A stretch of 64,000 bases of DNA from Larix kaempferi (taxonomy: Eukaryota; Streptophyta; Pinopsida; Pinales; Pinaceae), in contig BSBM01000636.1 in NCBI GenBank assembly GCA_027924585.1, forward strand, positions 5,472,001 to 5,536,000, given 5' to 3'. The notes under the pieces were generated by a model, which had not been told where the DNA came from, made no database searches, and worked only from the letters and a program-made list of their open reading frames with translations. The position numbers were made by a program, and so were the translations under genes. This document shows positions 12,821 to 23,318 of the stretch, one piece after another; position 1 is the stretch's first letter; every line of letters starts with the position of its first letter.

Positions 12821-14010
12821 GGAGCCAATCCTACCATTCATTTAATGCACTCTCAACATTCCACTTATCACTTGCCAAATCACCAAAACGTGATTCCTCA
12901 TGAAGGAGTAGTATGGTGGTGATGGCCACGTGAGAGAGACATCCCGTGAAACAAAATCGAAAATCAAAGATCTATTGAACAGGTTCCTTTATTCAAACGG
13001 TGGTCAAATGGTAGCCCACCACATGAGATTGCAACCATTACTCAGACTTTACGAATTGATGCCCATCACCTATGCACATGGTAGAAAGCGTGAATGGAAG
13101 CTCACGTCATCTCTTTTAATTCAAAAATTAAATCAAACTTTAGTTATGACATATGCCTTGTCACTCCTAAGTGGGTCGCTTTCCTTCATGGAATGATATG
13201 CCCCACCTTTCCAATGAATATTTTAATCAAATTTTGGCTCATTTGATTTTTGGACTTAGTGCACTTTGTCATTTTTTAACAATTAAATGCCAGAATGATG
13301 CATTTTTAGCCAAAACTCCCCCAGTGGTGACGTAATTGCCCGGAATTTGAATAATGATGGTGCTAGGGTAAAGAGGATGCTCTGAGCATTAAAACGAGCC
13401 TCCCCACGCCAAAATCCACCTTCGGATGAGGTTTTTATCATATTTTGAAAATTTCTAATTAAACCATTAAAAAATGGTCTAATTTATGGAAAAAATATTT
13501 TTCCCGTAGTCAAACGAAACTCCTAGGGGGCCTAGTGCATGTTCATACGACTCAATCCAGATGGCTAACACGTAAAAAATCCTAGACACAAGACGCTAAT
13601 AACCACCTTAGGTTTTGACCAATATGGAAAATACTCCATCTTTGGAGGTTTGACTAAAAAACTCAAGGATTATATGCCACTGATGAGTAGCGCATAATTC
13701 CCAAGGAAAAAACACTCTAGAGTATCCCCCAAATGGCTAAACCTAAGGATAGCTGAGTCTTTTATAAAAGGACCCCGTTTAGACCAACGTTTTACAAATT
13801 CCCCATGGGGGTATGAACATGCAGTTATTACAAATGTGGCAAAGTTGCCCTGAAAATGACTTCTGAACTTCTGAATGCTGATGATGAACATGAATCATGT
13901 TCAATAAACTGGCGGCTCACAAGAAATTCTGCTATTGTACAAAATAGCTGGTAGCAGGCCTAGCCTCCATGTAGGTCTTCATCATCTCTGCGAGCAAGCC
14001 ATCAAGTAGG

Positions 14011-14134
14011 TACATCTTAGGACTGATTACAAAGCTTTTGCAAGACCTGTGTACATCTCAGGACTGATTACAATGTCTCTGCAAAACCTGTGTACATCTC
14101 AGGACTAATTACAATGCCTCTGCAAAACCTGTGT
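14011..14134. repeat. 41-bp tandem repeat, three copies
   Basis: Units run from TACATCTTAGGACTGATTAC to AGACCTGTG, repeated three times with few differences, in copia A between the end of pol and where the 3' LTR should be. Confidence 0.85.
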
Positions 14135-14214
14135 ACCCTATTGTCTCCTCATCATGTCCAGATCATCTCATCGTTAACGGAGCACATCCCAGATCCACAT
14201 CACACGTCTACCAA

Positions 14215-14530
14215 CATGCGAGGACTTTCCTACCAGCATGTGAGACACAACACTTACATCAACAGACATGGGACGACTTTCCTACCACCATTCAGGAAAG
14301 GTTCAGCACTTACATCAACGGCCATGGGAGGACTATCCTGCCACCATGCCGGAATGGCCCAACCCTTACATCTACACCATGGAAGGACTTTCCTACCACC
14401 ATGTGAGAATGGCTCAGCCCTTACATCTACACCATAGGAGGACTTTCCTACCACTATGTGAGAATGGCTCAGCCCTTACATCTACCAACATAGGAGGACT
14501 TTCCTACCACTATGCGAGAATGACCCATGT
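14215..14530. repeat. About 55-bp tandem repeat, six copies
   Basis: Successive GGACTTTCCTACCACCATG blocks lie at about 14222, 14274, 14330, 14385, 14440 and 14496, a period of 52-56 bases. They produce long but meaningless open frames on both strands. Same location (after pol) as the arrays of copia B. Confidence 0.85.
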
Positions 14531-14552
14531 GCATCCGCGTCTTCTAGATTCA

Positions 14553-15475
14553 TCACTTCCCCTTGGAAGGAACCTTAATCTGGAGTACACCAAGCTTCCC
14601 TCTGAAGTACTCGAACTTCACTCTGGCTAGTGGCTTGGTCAACACATCGGTTATCCATCTGTCGCAACATACTGGAGCTTCACTTCTCCTCTCTGCACCA
14701 TATCCCTGATATAGTGATATTTGATCTCGATGTGCTTCGACTTGTCATCGAACACCGGGTTCTCAGACAACTTCACACAACTCTAGTTGTCGCAATATAT
14801 ACAAGTCGCATGCAACTGGAGATCAAACAAATCAGACAGTATCTTCCTCAGCCATACTGCCTCACAACTAGCCGAACAAGCTGTGACATACTCTGCTTCG
14901 GTTGTACCCAATGCCACGCAGGACTGCTCCCTGCTAAACCAAGAGATCACACCTGATCCCAAACTAAAGCAGCACCCCGAAGTGCTCTTCCTATCAATGG
15001 CACTGCCTGCCCAATCCGAATCAACATAACCCTCCAGGTTAATCTTCTGATTCGCATCATACTTGAGCCCATAATCCACCGTACCCTTCAGGTACCTCAG
15101 AATATGCTTTGCAGCAATCAAGTGAACATGTCTCGGATCCGTCAAGAACTGGCTCAATGTGTTCACGACAAAGCAAATATCTGGTCTTGTATTCGTCAGG
15201 TACATCAAAGATCCAATCATCTGACGATACATCGTGGCATCAACCGACTCTGATGATGCATCACTCAATAGCTTCAGGTTCGATGCCATAGGTGTGGCCG
15301 TGGCCTTGTAGTCCATCATCCCGAACCTCTTCAGGATATCTACTGCATACTTCCCTTGTCCAAGGAAGATTCCATCCGCACTCTGTCACACCTCCATACC
15401 TAGAAAGTAGTGCATCATACCCAAGTCCTTCATCTCGAACTCGACAGCAAGCTTCCTCTTCGTGTCAGCAATCAA
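14553..15475 (-). pseudogene. Copia A: C-terminal reverse transcriptase and RNase H
   Basis: On the minus strand the frame begins at the border with element C with LIADTKRKL. It continues through the F-E-M-K-D-L-G-M-M-H-Y-F-L-G reverse transcriptase block, MMDYKATATPMASNLKL, the GSLMYLTNTRPDI block and the DSDWAGSAIDRKSTSG start of RNase H. It ends with the LTKPLARVKFEYFR...LGVLQIK copia tail and a TGA at 14553. Defects seen are Trp to stop at about 15385 (TGG to TGA), Gln to stop just after CIYCDN (about 14780), and a one-base deletion near 14645. The YVDDL active-site block upstream is missing because of the deletion at element C. Confidence 0.9.
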
Positions 15476-16691
15476 TGTAAATATATATAGATCCAAAGAT
15501 CACTACTCCCTCTGGATCGCCCTGAGACCTCAAGTGGTATGAGTCTCTAAATCAATATATGCTCATAAAGAAATAAACTCAAACAACTAGATTTGCATTT
15601 ACCAACTGAACATAAATGCAATCAACCACATAGACAATAGATATACCTTGGAACCCTTTCGAGAAAAACCAGCTAACTATGGGGTTATCTTCTCTCTCGA
15701 GCCCAGAGCATATAGAAGTATAAAGACAGTACAATACAAAATTACCTCAGCCGGTAACTCAATCCCTCTGACTAGGACAAACTCTAATTTGCATGCATCC
15801 AGCTCATGCATGCACTGACGAAGTATGCCCTAACTCCCAATCTGGATTTGAGTGCTCTGATGGTGCCTCTGATAGATCTGCCCTCTCTAGATCTCTCTGC
15901 TCTGATTTGCTCACTTTGAAGACTGCCCATTGATGAAATCAGCCCTATCTCAATGCACAAGTGCACCCTCCCCTCTGGATGTCAAATGCTCGTACTGCTC
16001 CGGATCTCAACAGATTTGAGCTCCGATCGTCCATAACCTTCCTCAAATCTCGAGGCAAGGCTATCTTGGAAGTCATAGACTCCTAATTAGTCAATCCAGC
16101 TCACAATGAGATTCTCTTCCCTCGGGAAAAACGTCGTCCTCCAAGAGAACTCGGCCTCCTCCAAACTCCACTGTAATCTCACTGTTGAGCTCTCTCAGCT
16201 CACAAGAACAGGTATCTAGCCTCTTTGGAACTGAAGGTCACTGATCTAGCTCAGATCTGACCTTCCTAGCTCTTGCAGCAACTCCTCTCTATCTTAGAAA
16301 GTTGCCCCACGTGGATAGATTTGTCCTCCTCACTCTAGCAGTATCTCTCTTTGATGATACAACTGAGTAACCCCATCTGAGGACCCCCTGCCTCTATAAA
16401 TAATCTCACCGATGAATTAAGTTTGCCAAAACCCTAATTTCCAGTGCATGCAAAAAGTTACTTTTGCATGCATGCATGCAAAAGGTCACTTTTGCATGTA
16501 GTCATTGAATGCTGGCAGGTCATGCATAGGTCAATCTCCCCTGAAGCTCTGCATGCAGCCCCCACTAGGCTCATGCCACTGAGTAGAGTGTATCTCACTC
16601 TCTACTCCATCCTGATGCCTATGGTACTGATGTACCTCCATGCAAGGCATCCGAGTCATGGAGGACATCTCGAAGTTACCATAATCTAACA
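15476..16691 (-). repeat. Element C, 3' LTR (1216 bp)
   Basis: On the minus strand it runs TGTTAGATTATGG...TATATTTACA. The minus-strand purine tract AAGAGGGAG (plus 16692-16701) lies immediately upstream, as in copia elements. A TATA-like TATTTATAG lies at about 16394-16402 on the minus strand. Confidence 0.88.
16446..16498. repeat. Duplicated GCATGC hairpin in the element C LTR
   Basis: CATGCAAAAAGT..ACTTTTGCATG is a near-perfect inverted repeat. It is present twice in tandem here and once (19789-19813) in the other LTR, so the copy number differs between the two LTRs of one element. Confidence 0.75.
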
Positions 16692-18804
16692 CTCCCTCTT
16701 AACGAGGGAAGTCCTGAAACTGATGCCTGGATCCATCAAGTCCGCTGCTGCTGCCACTGATCTAACTAATCTGCCTGACACTGCTCTCTGACCTGAAGAA
16801 CTTTGATCAATCTCCATATGTGTGGCTTCAGAAGAAGACCCCCTATCAACCACTGCTGACTTTGTCACTGCACTCTGAATCAAACTCCCTCTGAGTCTCT
16901 GCTGCTGTAACCAACCCTGAAGACCTCTGTCAAGTGGATCTACTGCTCTGTAGATCATCTGCCTATGACCCTGAGTTGACTCAGCTCTGTAAGTAAACTC
17001 CCTCTCTCTGCACTGATTGAGCTCTCTCCTAAGCCAAGTCCATCTCAACCATGTCATACCAGCTCACTCTCTGACTGGTGCCTGCATGAGCAGCATGCTC
17101 ATCCATCTGATATGAGCCCAAGGGCTCAATCTCCTGAGACTCATCACTGTCATGAGCATCTCACTCATCCATCGAAACTCCACAATCACCGCCCTGATCC
17201 TCATCATGATGAGCATTTCGCCCACCCATCTACTGAACAGGCTCACTCCTCTTGGCCTCATCTCTGCTGTGAGCATCTCGCCCATCATACCCCTCTGCAT
17301 CTAAGGAGGATGCACTCAGCCATCCTAATGTGCCTGAAGTAGGCTATCCATGAACCAAGTAATCACAATTGATCCTATGACCAAGTAAGACTAAGTCTAC
17401 TCCTCTAGGATAGGTGAAGAACTGATCCCTGTGAAACACTATAGGGTATCCTGCAGCTGCCAATGTTGCCACTGAGAAAACACTCCCTCTCAGTCCTAGA
17501 ACAAAGAACACTCCTGAAACCTCCAGAATCTCCCCACGGTCAAGCAGAAATCTCACTTTGCCCACACCAACAACTAAATGGTCAACCCCCTAACCATCCC
17601 GAGTCAACTGTATTGTCGTATGCTCTAGGATCAGGAATGCATCTCGCACTCCTATCATATGATTGCTGAGAGTAATGTCCACTCTCCCATCTCTAATCAA
17701 CCTAAATCTCTGGTGGGCTACTATCATGTCCTGACTGAACTGTGGCTAGTGAGAACTCCTTCTCAAACTGAGAAGAGAACTCATCAACCTCCTCTGCTGC
17801 TACCACCTGCTCATCCTGGATCAACCATCTCTCAGTCTTCATGTGCATGCATATCTCATGCACATGCAGCATGCATCATGCAAGACCTCATGCATGTCTC
17901 ATGCACATCTCTGTACTGACACTCCCTCTCAGCGAGGAAGGTACTGCTGGAGAAGCATCCACCAGGATCAAACACATCATATGCTGCTGCAGCTACTCCC
18001 TCTGAACTGGAATACTTTCTTGCTGCATCTGCTGCACTCTGATATGCAGATTTGCGCTCCTCCTCTATCAATGTCATCTTGAGAGAAGCATCATGCTCTC
18101 CCTCTGTCACTAATACTGAAACTGCATCCAAGGTCTCCCTAGACCCACATACAGGCTTGCCTATCAACCTGTACTCTACTCTCAAGCTAGTGGCCATAAC
18201 TCTGCAAAACTGAAGTACTGTAACCCACAGTGAAACAAGAATCTCTCCTGATCACAGATCTGGTAGATCTATCTCAGATCTAAACTCTGAACTCACCAGA
18301 TCTGATAGATCTGGTATCTATCCTAACAGATCTGATGTATGCACTCATAGATCTAAACTCTGCTCTCACAGATTTGAACTCTATGCTTCAAATCTGGACT
18401 CTGCTCATGCCAGATCTCTCCTCCAAACTAACAGATCCGATAGATCTGACCTCTACAACCTCAGATCTGAGTTGTGCCCTTCAGATCTGGTAGATCTGGT
18501 CTCTATCTTCACTCATCTACTAGATCAATCTTAGATCTAGTCTCCAATACCACAGATCTGATAGATCTGACCTCTACAACCTCAGATTTGGTAGATCTGG
18601 TCTCTATCGTCGCTGATCCACTAGATCTATCTCAAATCTAACCACAAAACCAACTAATTTGATAGATCTAACCTCTACACCATTAGATCTGAACGAGAAT
18701 GTTCAGATCTGGTCTCTATCTCCTCAGATCTACTAGATCTATCTCAGATCTAGTCACCACCACTGCAGATCTATGTGTGACTGCTCACCCTGATCCTCAA
18801 CAGG
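16692..18804 (-). other. Element C interior, no recognisable protein
   Basis: Open frames up to about 120 codons are all low-complexity and Ser/Leu/Arg-rich with no retroelement motif. A second polypurine-tract-like block (CACTCCCTCTCAGCGAGG, 17911-17928) resembles the one at 16690 (CACTCCCTCTTAACGAGG), suggesting internal duplication. GAGCATCTCGCCCATC-type blocks recur at 17120-17290. Confidence 0.65.
18240..18790. repeat. AGATCT-rich degenerate tandem repeats
   Basis: About two dozen AGATCT hexamers lie in some 540 bases, mostly as AGATCTGATAGATCTG or AGATCTGGTAGATCTGG pairs separated by CTCTAYMAYCTC. Because AGATCT is a palindrome the pattern reads on both strands. It lies directly downstream of the primer site in the transcript of element C. 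Confidence 0.85.
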
Positions 18805-18816
18805 GCTCTGATACCA
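18805..18816 (-). promoter_or_regulatory. Primer binding site of element C (initiator tRNA-Met)
   Basis: TGGTATCAGAGC on the minus strand, directly next to the LTR end. The same 12-mer serves copia A (23307) and copia B (43188). TGGTATCAGAGC is the usual copia site complementary to the 3' end of plant initiator tRNA-Met. Confidence 0.9.
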
Positions 18817-19930
18817 TGTAAATATATATAGATCCAAAGATCACTACTCCCTCTGGATCGCCCTGAGACCTCAAGTGGTATGAGTCTCTAAATCAATATA
18901 TGCTCATAAAGAAATAAACTCAAACAACTAGATCTGCATTCACCAACCGAACATAAATGCAATCAACCACATAGACAACAGATATACCCTGGAACCCTTT
19001 CGGGAAAAACCAGCTAACTATGGGGCTATCTTCTCTCTCAAGCCCAGAGCATATAGAAGTATAAAAGATAGTACAATACAGAATTACCTCAGCCAGTAAC
19101 TCAATCCCTCTGACCAGGACAAACTCTAATTTGCATGCATCCAGCTCATGCATGCACTGATGAAATATGCCCTAACTCCCAATCTGGATCTGAGTGCTCT
19201 GACGGTGCCTCTGATAGATCTGCCCTCTCTAGATCTCTCTGCTCTGATCTGCTCGCTCTGAAGACTGCCCACTGATGAAATCGGCCCTCTCTGCATGCAC
19301 AAGTGCGCCCTCCCCTCTGGGTGTCAAATGCTCGTACTGCTTCGGATCTCAACAGATCTGAGCTCCGATCGTCCCTAACCTTCCTCGAATCTCAAGGCAA
19401 GGCTATCCTGGAAGTCACAGACTCCTAATCAGTCAATCCAACTCACAATCAGCTTCTCTTCCCTCAGGAAAAACATCCTCCTTCAAGAGAACTTGGCCTC
19501 CTCCAAACTCCACAGTAATGTCACTGTTGAGCTCTCTCAGCTCACAAGAACGGGTATCTAGCCTCTCTGGAACTGAAGGTCACTAATTTAGCTCAGATGT
19601 GACCTTCCTAGCTCCTGCAGCAACTCCTCTCTATCTCAGAAAGTCGCCCCACATGGACAGATTCGTCCTCCTCACTCTGGCAGTATCTCTCTCTGATGAT
19701 ATAACTGAGTAACCCCATCTGGGGACCCCCTGCCTCTATAAATAATCTCACCGATGAATTAGGTTTTCCAAAACCCTAATTCTCGGTGCATGCAAAAAGT
19801 CACTTTTGCATGCAGTCACTGAATGATGGCAGGTCATGCAATACTCATGCATGCATAGGTCAATCTCCCCTGAAGCTCCGCATGCAACCCCCACTGGGCT
19901 CATGCCATTGAATAGAGTGTATCTCACTCT
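18817..19930 (-). repeat. Element C, 5' LTR, truncated
   Basis: Closely similar to 15476-16601 from TGTAAATATATATAG on. It stops after ATCTCACTCT, lacking the last 90 bases present in the other LTR (16602-16691), which are the first bases of the LTR in transcription order. The next base is copia A coding sequence. Confidence 0.88.
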
Positions 19931-22743
19931 ACTGATATGATGGAAGTGTATTTGGCTACAGGTGCAAATGTCTCCTCATAGTTTATCCCTTCCTTCTGGG
20001 AGAAGCCATGTGCTACAAATCTTTCCTTGTGTTTCTCTATGCTGCCATCTGCAGCGTTCTTGATCTTGTAGATCCACGTGGAAGTCACAACAGACTTTCT
20101 TACTAGTCTTGGGACCACATCCCAGAAATCATTCTTCATGATCAACTGGTACTCCTCGATCATGGCATCCTTCCATTCCTTCATTTCTGTCACTTCTTCA
20201 TAGTTGGCAGGTTCCTTGTCAATGATGTCGCACAGCAAGGCTACATAATTGGAGTATGGCGTCAGTCTCTTACTTTCTCTATGCATTCCTTCTGGAGCAC
20301 CATATCTCTCTGCATCTTGAATTGCTTCTCGTACCCATGCTGGTTTCCTTTTGTAAGAATTCTTCTCACGAAGTGGATCTACAGGTTCTTGTGGATCTTC
20401 TATCTCACGGTCTTCATGATCTTATGGATTTGCTTCATTCATTGTTGTATCTCGGATCCTAGGTGCTTTTGGTTCTTCAATGTCTTCAACAGGTAGCTTT
20501 CTGGATTTGTGATATGTTGAGTCTTTGTCGAATGTTACATCCCTGTTGATGTCGATTTTCTTGAACCCTGGAAAATATATTTTGTAAGCCTTCGAGCTTT
20601 AACTATATCCCATGAATATGCCCTTCGTTCCTGAAGGATCTAACTTCGTTCTTTTCTCCTTCGGGATATGTATGTATACAGGGAAACCAAATATCCTGAG
20701 ATGGTTGACCTCTGGTTTCTCACCGGAGAAAGCTTCTTCTGGTGTCTTGTTGTCAAGTACTCTATGTGGAGTACAATTATGTACATACACGGCTGTTCTC
20801 GCAGCTTCTGCCCATAGATACATCGGAAGATCCTGGTCGTGGTGCATTGCTCTTGCTGCTTCAATGCTTTTTCTATTCTTCCTTTCTGCAACTCCATTTT
20901 GCTGCAGATTATATGGAGTGGTCAACTCCCTCTTAATCCCTGAATCTCTGCATAAATTCTTGAAGACTTTTGATGTGAACTCTTTGCCATTGTCTGGCCG
21001 AAAAGTTTTGATTTTCTTCTCTATGTGGTTCTCGATCAAGGCTTTGAATTCCTTGAACTTGTTGAATACCTCATCCTTGTTTCTCAAGAAATATATCCAT
21101 GTCTTCCTAGAAAAATCATCAATGAAAGAAACATAATATACATACCCATTCAATGAACTGGATGACATTGGTCCGCATACATTTGAATGGATAATTTCCA
21201 AGATTCCTTTTGCCTTGCTTTCGCTGCTTGGAAACGACTTCTTTATGTTCTTTCCTTTCGCACATCCTTTGCAAATTCCTTCATCCTTTGCCTGGATTTC
21301 TGGAAGACCTTCAACTGCTTTGCTTGCAAGTGAAAGTGCTCTATAGTGCACATGTGCAAGCCTTCTATGCCATAGTTCACTTGGCTCTACTGAGTTATGG
21401 ACTAGGGCTTGTTCAGGTTGGCCCCTTAGTTTGTATAAACCTCCCTCTTGCTCTCCAATCACCACAGCATCTTCTATGGTCTTTCCCTTTGGCCACATGA
21501 GAACTTGGCCATCTACAAATGCAACCCTCATACCTTTAGCATCTAAAGCTGATATGGAGAGAAGATCCTTCTTTAGTCCTGGTACATACAGGACATCTTT
21601 CATCTTCATAGACTTTCCAAAGTATAGCTTATAAGAGGCTTCACCACTTCCTTTTATGGGATACTGGTAGTCATCCCCAAGTTTCACCTTGTGGGGTGAC
21701 TCACGTTCAGATAGGTTCACAAAGGATTCCTTGAATCCTGTCATATGCTTGGAAGCCCCATTGTCTATAAGCCAATTATTGCTTCTGTGTGCGACAGTGC
21801 CTGTGAGGGCTGAAATCAAAACATATTCTTCATCACTTAAAGAATCTTCACTGTCTTCTCTGGTTCTCTTCCTTGGAGGTTCATCATCCTCTACGGTGTG
21901 AGCATGATATATTTTCTTGTTGTTCTTCTTCTTGTGGGAGCTACCTTTGTTCCTAGGACAATCTCTGGAGTAGTGTCCCTTCTCATCATAAGTATAACAT
22001 CGAATGTGAGAAAGATCTCTCCTGGTTCTTCCAAGGTTCTTCCTCTGATTCTGGTGATGGTGTTTACCCTTCTTTTGATGAGGATGCTCCCTCTTGTTGT
22101 TGTTCTTTTTGGTGTGTGCTGTGAGAGCTTGGTCTTCATTACCCATCTTTTCTTCTCGAGCTACAATTTGAGCTTCTTCCTGTGAGTACTCCTCCCATAG
22201 CCTACTGAAGGTGATCAACTTCCTTCTTGCACAGATTCCTTGAATGAAGGAATCCCATGACCTAGGAAGACCATTCAAGGTGGTCATCACTATTTCTCCA
22301 TTCTCTATATCTTCTCGCACGGCTTCAAGTTGTTCCTTTATCTGAGAGACCCTTGTAAAGTAGGACTGCATGGTCTCTGCATTCTGTATTTTGACATTCT
22401 TCAATTGGTTCCTCAATGTCATCTTCATATTTATATTCCTTCCTTCAAATAAGGTGGTCAAGGCATCAAACATTTCTTTAGGTGTCTTCAGAGATGACGC
22501 ATGTGGTATGAGATGGTCCTTGATAGAATCTGCAATGATTCTCTTAGCCTTAACCAGGTTCTTCTTGTGTAAGGATTTAGCCTCATCTCCCTCTGGAACT
22601 GGAACCTCTTCATTCACATAGGTGTCCAATTCATTCTCTTCTAGGACAAGCCCAATCCTATACTTCCATGATCGGAAGTTATTAGCCCCTTCAAGCTTAT
22701 CCTCAAGCTTGGTGTGGTGAGACATCTTTAATGAGAAACTCAA
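19931..22743 (-). pseudogene. Copia A gag-protease-integrase-N-terminal reverse transcriptase
   Basis: The first 715 codons (22743 to 20599) are open; the likely true start is the second Met (codon 7, MSHHTKLEDKLEGANNF). Gag occupies about residues 1-300 with a zinc knuckle at 249-262 whose second Cys is Tyr (CYTYDEKGHYSRDC). The protease motif at 326-331 reads IDNGAS instead of DSGAS. Integrase has its zinc-binding His/Cys at 459, 464, 491 and 494. Of its catalytic triad the first Asp (521) is Asn, while Asp584 and Glu620 remain. After a stop at 20599, integrase C-terminus and reverse transcriptase start (WKDAMIEEYQLIMKNDFWDV, FVAHGFSQKEGINYEETFAP) continue with further stops to the junction with element C. 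The copia domain order is certain; the gene is inactive. Confidence 0.95.
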
Positions 22744-23306
22744 ATGGAAATAGAAAAGCTTTAGGCCTTACCACTTGATTTGCTGAAGTTGGATCTAGAG
22801 CTGGCTAGGGTTTGACAGAGAAACCCTAAAAATTCAAACTTGGAATTTGAAACTTCTGTCTGGATAGAAAGATGCACTTGACTGACGCGAGCAAGCTGGT
22901 ACACTTGGATTTTGAAAATTTCAAAAATTGACTTTCGAATTTCGGATCTGCAGTTTCTGGTCCTGTCTGGTTTCTTTGGTCTAGAGTCAAACTAGAGTTT
23001 GACTTTTCCTGGGGTTCCACCCACTCAAAAACTTCAATCTTAGTCTCTAAATTTCGATTTTGATGAGGAGCATCTCCCTATGCTGAAAGCACTCCAAAAT
23101 TCCACTTCTGTAAAAAGCCCTAATTTCCCGCAATAGTGACAGGCCAAAAAGTGAAAATGCTCAGAATCAACTTCTGCTTGGACATAAAGATGTGCCTTCC
23201 TTAGGCGAGTTAGCCTAGCCTCCTTTACCTGATGATCTGTGGAGAGAAACCCAAAAATTAAGAAGCCCTAGCTTCTGCAGTTGCATAGTGTCTTCTTCTT
23301 AGGTTA
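22744..23306 (-). other. Leader (5' untranslated region) of copia A
   Basis: Lies between primer site and gag. It contains AGGGTTTGACAGAGAAACCC and a GATGCACTTGACTGACGC block that recur in the copia B leader (42040-42130), showing that A and B are related families. Confidence 0.75.
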
Positions 23307-23318
23307 GCTCTGATACCA
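23307..23318 (-). promoter_or_regulatory. Primer binding site of copia A (initiator tRNA-Met)
   Basis: TGGTATCAGAGC on the minus strand, abutting the LTR end CTAACA. Confidence 0.92.

Larger units (their letters stand above)
5675..13956 (-). mobile_element. LTR of family D, minus orientation, 3' end deleted, split by an E solo LTR
   Basis: 5675-8270 plus 12826-13956 aligns with the D LTR at 54306-59137 (same strand) and, inverted, with the complete one at 50133-53171. The right end, read on the minus strand, starts TGCTACCAGC, equivalent to TGTTGCCAC and TGTTACCAAC in the other copies. The expected left terminus (TGTTG...GCACACC on the plus strand) is absent, so that end is truncated at about 5675. 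The promoter is at about 7956-7963. The copy abuts copia A at 13957 and probably inserted into that element's 3' region before a deletion removed the far side. No coding sequence is recognised. Confidence 0.7.
15476..19930 (-). mobile_element. Non-autonomous copia-like LTR element C, 5' LTR truncated
   Basis: It has two similar LTRs in the same orientation (15476-16691 and 18817-19930), a polypurine tract next to the left one and a tRNA-Met primer site next to the right one, so transcription is on the minus strand. The roughly 2.1-kb interior has no frame resembling gag, protease, integrase or reverse transcriptase. It interrupts copia A within the reverse transcriptase gene. ATCAA (15471-15475) precedes the left end; the matching right copy is gone because about 90 bases of the right LTR and about 0.4 kb of copia A were deleted together at 19930. 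It would need enzymes from another copia element for movement. Confidence 0.85.

Noticed and set aside
14090-14630. Overlapping 90-120 codon frames on both strands
   Set aside because: Produced by the 55-bp tandem array in the copia A 3' region; no family resemblance.
16686-18197. Frames of 60-123 codons in the interior of element C
   Set aside because: Low-complexity, no retroelement or host motif, not shared between neighbouring frames; probably chance.
18805-18816. tRNA-like sequences near LTR borders
   Set aside because: Only the 12-base match to the 3' end of initiator tRNA-Met is present (primer site); no cloverleaf. No tRNA or rRNA gene was seen in the window.
20612-21136. 174-codon plus-strand frame
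   Set aside because: Exact antisense of copia A integrase coding sequence; no independent support.
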